A stretch of DNA of 64,000 nt from Chryseotalea sanaruensis (GTDB lineage Bacteria > Bacteroidota > Bacteroidia > Cytophagales > Cyclobacteriaceae). This document shows positions 60,887 to 64,000 of this stretch, one piece after another (the first letter of the stretch is position 1; each line of letters begins with the position of its first letter). Location: the NCBI RefSeq assembly GCF_003990915.1, contig NZ_BHXQ01000002.1, forward strand, positions 496,001 through 560,000, read 5' to 3'. Both the position numbers and the translations under genes were made by a program. The notes beneath the pieces were generated by a model. The model saw only the letters and a list, made by a program, of their open reading frames with translations. It did no database searches and was not told the DNA's origin.

Positions 60887-61792
60887 TTACCTAGAACCAA
60901 CGTATGCGCTATCTTCTAAGAATTTTTTAAAATCTTGTATCGTAAGTATGTCAACAATAGCCTTAGATTTATTCTCTGCTTTATCGTAATAAGCCTTTGT
61001 GATTTTGTAACCCATCCAGTAACCTAAGTCGTTTGGTCTGGATTTATCACGTTGATAATAGAGCCAGCCACTCCAGCTGTTTTCAAACATACGCTCTTTA
61101 AATTCTTTCCACAATTCAGCTTCGTGGGCATTGCCATATTCATAAATTATTTGATTTGAATGTGTACCAGTAACCAGTTCACAAAGGAAATCAGCAGAGC
61201 CCTCACGGATACTTTGTGCTAAAAGGGATCTATTCAAAACATAATTTTGTTGGAAGTGGACTAACTCATGAATAACAACATCATCAATCAAATCAATATC
61301 AACTCTTGGGGCAATTTTATTTTCAATTTCTCCAAACACTTCTGCCCCGACAATGAGACCGTTCTTAAACGCAGTGCCACCAGAATTTTTAGCACCAATA
61401 ACGAAGTAAACATCAGGAAACACAGCGCCAGGATAGAGCTGCTGAAACTTTTTAAAATGAGTTAAAATCAGTTCCTTTTTAGAAATTATAGATAAAGAAC
61501 TTTCATGAATAGATTTATAATACTCGCGGTTGTGCTTGATGATTTTATTAAGATGCTTACCACTTTCAATACGGTTAGGGATAAAAGCCTTTAATCCCTC
61601 ACTACCTTTTTGGAGATATTCAGATTCTAAAATGCCTGCATTGAGTGACGGATTTTTATCAAAGAGGTTCCAGAATAAAGTAATATCCTCAGTATGAAGC
61701 ACTGCAGAGTCTGGATTAGTAGAAAACAATTGCTGACCGTAAAGTTGATGGACAACGAGTAGAAATGAAATTACAATTGATGTTCGAATCAT
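60887..61792 (-). CDS. Exported HExxH protein (putative zinc metallopeptidase)
   Basis: A signal peptide (SFLLVVHQLYGQQ) is followed by a 280-residue domain whose only strong motif is DDVVIHELVHFQQNYV (HELVH, a zinc-binding HExxH), with a possible third ligand Glu in SIREGSADFLCELV downstream, as in gluzincins. It is similar in general to predicted Zn-dependent proteases (DUF2268-like), but I cannot confirm a family. KNSGGTAFKNGLIVGAEVFG before the motif looks like a substrate-edge strand. The substrate is unknown. Confidence 0.75.
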   Translation of the reverse strand: MIRTSIVISFLLVVHQLYGQQLFSTNPDSAVLHTEDITLFWNLFDKNPSLNAGILESEYLQKGSEGLKAFIPNRIESGKHLNKIIKHNREYYKSIHESSLSIISKKELILTHFKKFQQLYPGAVFPDVYFVIGAKNSGGTAFKNGLIVGAEVFGEIENKIAPRVDIDLIDDVVIHELVHFQQNYVLNRSLLAQSIREGSADFLCELVTGTHSNQIIYEYGNAHEAELWKEFKERMFENSWSGWLYYQRDKSRPNDLGYWMGYKITKAYYDKAENKSKAIVDILTIQDFKKFLEDSAYVGSR

Positions 61793-61841
61793 AATTGTAT
61801 GTAATTACTGTCTATGTTTAATGCATGCTGGTAAAATTTAA

Positions 61842-62423
61842 CTAAGGCTTATAAACCGTTTTATACCGCCAGCAACTTACCAGATGATCGTTCACCAAAC
61901 CACAAGCCTGCATGTGGGCGTAAATAACTGTGCTGCCAACAAATTTAAATCCGCGCTTGATTAAATCTTTACTAAGTGCGTCTGATTCTTTAGTAGTGGC
62001 AGGTGCTTCTGCAAGCGATTTCCATTTATTAACAATGGGTTTATTGTTGACGAAGCCCCAAATATATTTATCGAATGATCCAAATTCTTTTTGTATTTCT
62101 AAAAATCGTTTGGCGTTGTTCACTGCTGCATATACTTTAAGTCGATTGCGAATGATGCCAGGATCCAGAAGGATTTTCTCTAATCGCGCATCTGTAAAGC
62201 GTGCTACCTTCTGTGGATCGAAATTAGCAAAGGCTTCACGGTAACCTTCTCGTTTTTTAAGAATGGTGCTCCAGCTTAAACCAGCCTGTGCTCCTTCTAA
62301 TATTAGAAATTCGAAGTGTATTTGGTCATCATGTACAGGTACACCCCACTCTTCATCATGGTATTGTATGTATTGATCGAACTTTAAACACCACGCACAA
62401 CGCACTTTTTCTTTTTTAGCCAT
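61842..62423 (-). CDS. tag: DNA-3-methyladenine glycosylase I
   Basis: Removes N3-methyladenine from alkylated DNA. RCAWCLKFDQYIQYHDEEWG is the TAG signature start with zinc-ligand Cys and a conserved His; SWSTILKKREGYREAFANFD and the C-terminal YAHMQACGLVNDHLVSCWRY with the remaining zinc ligands are typical. Its 193 residues match the family. Divergent from the DinB-like gene. Confidence 0.95.
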   Translation of the reverse strand: MAKKEKVRCAWCLKFDQYIQYHDEEWGVPVHDDQIHFEFLILEGAQAGLSWSTILKKREGYREAFANFDPQKVARFTDARLEKILLDPGIIRNRLKVYAAVNNAKRFLEIQKEFGSFDKYIWGFVNNKPIVNKWKSLAEAPATTKESDALSKDLIKRGFKFVGSTVIYAHMQACGLVNDHLVSCWRYKTVYKP

Positions 62424-62484
62424 AAGTTTTCCTAACTTGTATCAAGGTAAAAAATTGCACAGTTCAATACAAGTAGCGAAGCTT

Positions 62485-63021
62485 ATGGATAGGTGGACAA
62501 CACAAATTGACAAAACCACGCATGACTTCAAAAGTACATTTGGGGTGCTACCAAAAGAATCACTTAACTATAAACCATCACCACAAGTTTGGAGCATAGC
62601 CCAAAACATGCATCATTTAATTGTGATCAATGAAACCTATTTTCCCGTATTGGAAAGCCTCCAAAGAAAGGATTACAACTTACCATGGATTGGCAAGATC
62701 GATTTTCTGGTTAATTTCTTTGGTAAAGTGATCCTTAAGTCAGTAAGTCCCGACAGAAGAAAGAAAATGAAAACATTTCCTATATGGCAACCCGCTAGCA
62801 GTGATTTCGATTTAACCATCTTCAACGACTTTATTAATCATCAGAACAAACTCAAAGAATATATTATTGCCAGTAACGATTTAATTGAGAGAGGTGTTGT
62901 TATCTCTTCACCAGCCAATAGAAACATTGTGTATAAAATTGACAAAGCTTTTGATATTATTGTAACACATGAGCAAAGACATTTTGAACAAGCCAAGGAA
63001 TTACTTTTACTACTTAAATAA
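62485..63021 (+). CDS. DinB-family four-helix protein
   Basis: A metal-binding four-helix bundle: LNYKPSPQVWSIAQNMHHLI has the first helix His, and ITVTHEQRHFEQAKELL-type sequence near the C-terminus holds HxxxH, the other ligands (THEQRHFEQA). A TTG at 62437 is in frame but the ATG at 62485 (MDRWTTQIDKTTHDFK) starts the fold properly. DinB proteins mostly act as thiol transferases or isomerases in other bacteria; the role here is unknown. Confidence 0.85.
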   Translation: MDRWTTQIDKTTHDFKSTFGVLPKESLNYKPSPQVWSIAQNMHHLIVINETYFPVLESLQRKDYNLPWIGKIDFLVNFFGKVILKSVSPDRRKKMKTFPIWQPASSDFDLTIFNDFINHQNKLKEYIIASNDLIERGVVISSPANRNIVYKIDKAFDIIVTHEQRHFEQAKELLLLLK

Positions 63022-63028
63022 AAGAATC

Positions 63029-63544
63029 ATGAAAAAACTTATTTTACTACCACTTCTCTTTTTTGTAATTACTTGTACAGCACAAGTAGATGCCGAAAAA
63101 AAACTGAAAGAATTAGGTATTGAATTGATCACACCCACAAGGCCAATCGCTAATTATGTTAAAGCTGTTCGTGCCGGCAACTTTGTTTTTTTATCAGGAC
63201 ATGGACCAAGCAAAGCGGATGGTACGTTAATAACAGGTAAAGTCGGTAAAGAACTTAGTACAGAACAGGGAGCGGAAGCAGCGCGCCTAACAGCTATCTC
63301 ACTCTTGTCAACTTTAAAAGCTGAGATTGGTGATTTGAGCAAAGTAAAACGTATAGTAAAAGTATTGGGAATGGTTAACTGTACTGAAAGTTTCACCGAT
63401 CAACCTAAAGTTATCAATGGCTTTAGCGATTTAATGGTGCAGGTATTTGGTGAGAAAGGTAAGCATGCCAGATCAGCAGTAGGTATGTTCGCACTGCCTT
63501 CTAATATGGCTGTTGAGATTGAAATGATAGTGGAAGTAGAATGA
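63029..63544 (+). CDS. Exported RidA-family protein
   Basis: A signal peptide (LILLPLLFFVITCTAQ) precedes a RidA-like domain: PTRPIANYVKAVRAGNFVFL, SGHGPSKADGT, GAEAARLTAISLLSTLKAEI, then HARSAVGMFALPSNMAVEIE with the Arg and Glu found in RidA proteins (Arg with a Ser-Ala-Val following rather than Thr-Thr-Val). An ATG at 62969 lies inside the preceding DinB gene, so 63029 is used. Starting 8 bp after dinB, the two are probably cotranscribed. Secreted RidA-like proteins have no known role. Confidence 0.85.
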   Translation: MKKLILLPLLFFVITCTAQVDAEKKLKELGIELITPTRPIANYVKAVRAGNFVFLSGHGPSKADGTLITGKVGKELSTEQGAEAARLTAISLLSTLKAEIGDLSKVKRIVKVLGMVNCTESFTDQPKVINGFSDLMVQVFGEKGKHARSAVGMFALPSNMAVEIEMIVEVE

Positions 63545-63554
63545 TGATTCGTTG

Positions 63555-63734
63555 ATGATTGATTCGTTGATGTGCTGATGGGATGTGGAGTAGTTAACAA
63601 ACTAGATTATTGCTTAATAAATGAGGAATGCGTCCAGTCAATGTTCTTTTCAACACTAAACATTGTTCATACGCATTATTGCCAATATTCAATCAACACT
63701 GCTAAGTGAATCATCACATCAACGAATCAATCAT
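63555..63734. repeat. 20-bp perfect inverted repeat flanking a 140-bp spacer
   Basis: ATGATTGATTCGTTGATGTG (63555-63574) is exactly repeated in reverse complement at 63715-63734, with related words (GTGCTGATGG, CATCAGCACATC) around it. The spacer has no coding potential. The stretch 63545-63749 between the RidA gene and the trans-sulfuration enzyme gene otherwise holds nothing recognised. Confidence 0.75.
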
Positions 63735-63749
63735 TAGCACATCAGCACA

Positions 63750-64000
63750 TCAACCCAACGCTTGTTTGATATCATCAATTAAATCTTCTGCCTCTTCTAT
63801 ACCCACAGAGAAGCGTAATAGATTATCCGACACACCAATGGCAGCTCTTTCAGCAGCCGTCATTTTTGAATGTGAAGTTTTTAATGGAGAACAAATAGTA
63901 GACTCCACTCCACCTAAGCTTAACGCCCGCTTAATCAATTTTAATTTGTTGGTAAAAGCCAGGGCATCATTTTTTACTTCAAAGCTTAGCATGCCACCAA
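63750..64000 (-). CDS. Trans-sulfuration PLP enzyme, C-terminal part (partial)
   Basis: The visible 83 codons are the C-terminus of a cystathionine gamma-synthase/lyase or related enzyme: SLGGVESTICSPLKTSHSKM, then AAIGVSDNLLRFSVGIEEAE and DLIDDIKQALG, all standard for this fold-type I PLP family. The catalytic Lys region and the start lie beyond the right edge. It cannot be decided whether it is MetB-, MetC- or Mgl-like. Confidence 0.9.
   Translation of the reverse strand, partial: GGMLSFEVKNDALAFTNKLKLIKRALSLGGVESTICSPLKTSHSKMTAAERAAIGVSDNLLRFSVGIEEAEDLIDDIKQALG

Noticed and set aside
1..64000. tRNA, rRNA, prophage, insertion sequence or plasmid genes
   Set aside because: No tRNA-like cloverleaf was noticed in the intergenic gaps, there are no rRNA stretches, and no transposase, integrase or replication initiator gene is present.

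Overview
The window looks like a chromosomal segment from a member of the Bacteroidota, most likely order Cytophagales. Reasons: a gliding-motility lipoprotein (GldD) in a mutY-ssb-gldD block, TonB-dependent receptors (one paired with a DUF4249 protein), two LytS/LytTR two-component systems, many signal peptides and lipoproteins, genes without obvious Shine-Dalgarno sequences, and promoters that fit the Bacteroidota consensus TTTG-N19-TAnnTTTG (a perfect copy precedes the HU gene). The DNA is AT-rich (judged by eye). There is no rRNA, tRNA, CRISPR array, prophage or transposase gene, so this is mostly core chromosome with short palindromic repeats between genes.

Layout. 1-4131: branched-chain amino-acid operon ilvE-ilvD-ilvB (minus strand, ilvB cut by the window edge), preceded by a complete transcription attenuator: promoter, 36-residue leader peptide with a run of Leu/Val/Ile codons, and a GC-rich terminator. 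4392-7567: RNase G, a 29-residue basic protein, a TPR protein and HU. 7639-9814: mutY-ssb-gldD. 9980-15966: secreted and lipoproteins, TonB receptor plus DUF4249. 16033-25445: GAF-type membrane sensor, thioredoxin-like protein, LigT-like phosphoesterase, dipeptidyl peptidase IV, BLUF photoreceptor, PrsW protease, pseudouridine synthase, second TonB receptor. 25522-30067: radical SAM protein, then a LiaF-like/DUF4288/LytS/LytTR operon. 30087-34739: tatC-rpiB-serine hydrolase and glyA. 34872-39466: lipoprotein, an 82-bp heptamer repeat, and a type III polyketide synthase cluster (PKS, methyltransferase, UbiA prenyltransferase, flavoprotein). 39565-49815: pseudo-receiver, double aspartyl protease, LOG, DUF2911, RidA, amidohydrolase, nitroreductase, S10 peptidase, acyl-CoA oxidase-like enzyme. 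49893-54395: a second LytS/LytTR pair between two paralogous secreted triple-repeat proteins. 54479-64000: amidohydrolase, TPR protein, PLP enzyme, DASH-type cryptochrome, RF1, a metallopeptidase-like protein, 3-methyladenine glycosylase, DinB-like protein, secreted RidA, and the end of a trans-sulfuration enzyme.

Most notable points. (1) The two secreted paralogs flanking the second LytTR system each have a promoter with two 11-bp half-sites exactly 21 bp apart, and the LiaF-like operon carries the same design; in all three a -7-like element lies about 46 bp after the start of the second half-site. This suggests two self-contained LytTR regulons, one controlling an undescribed family of three-repeat exported proteins. 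(2) The ilv attenuator can be read in full from the sequence. (3) The type III PKS cluster probably makes a modified alkylresorcinol-, pyrone- or quinone-like lipid. (4) Two short genes, a 29-residue Lys/Arg/His-rich protein and a 39-residue single-span membrane protein, are easily missed.
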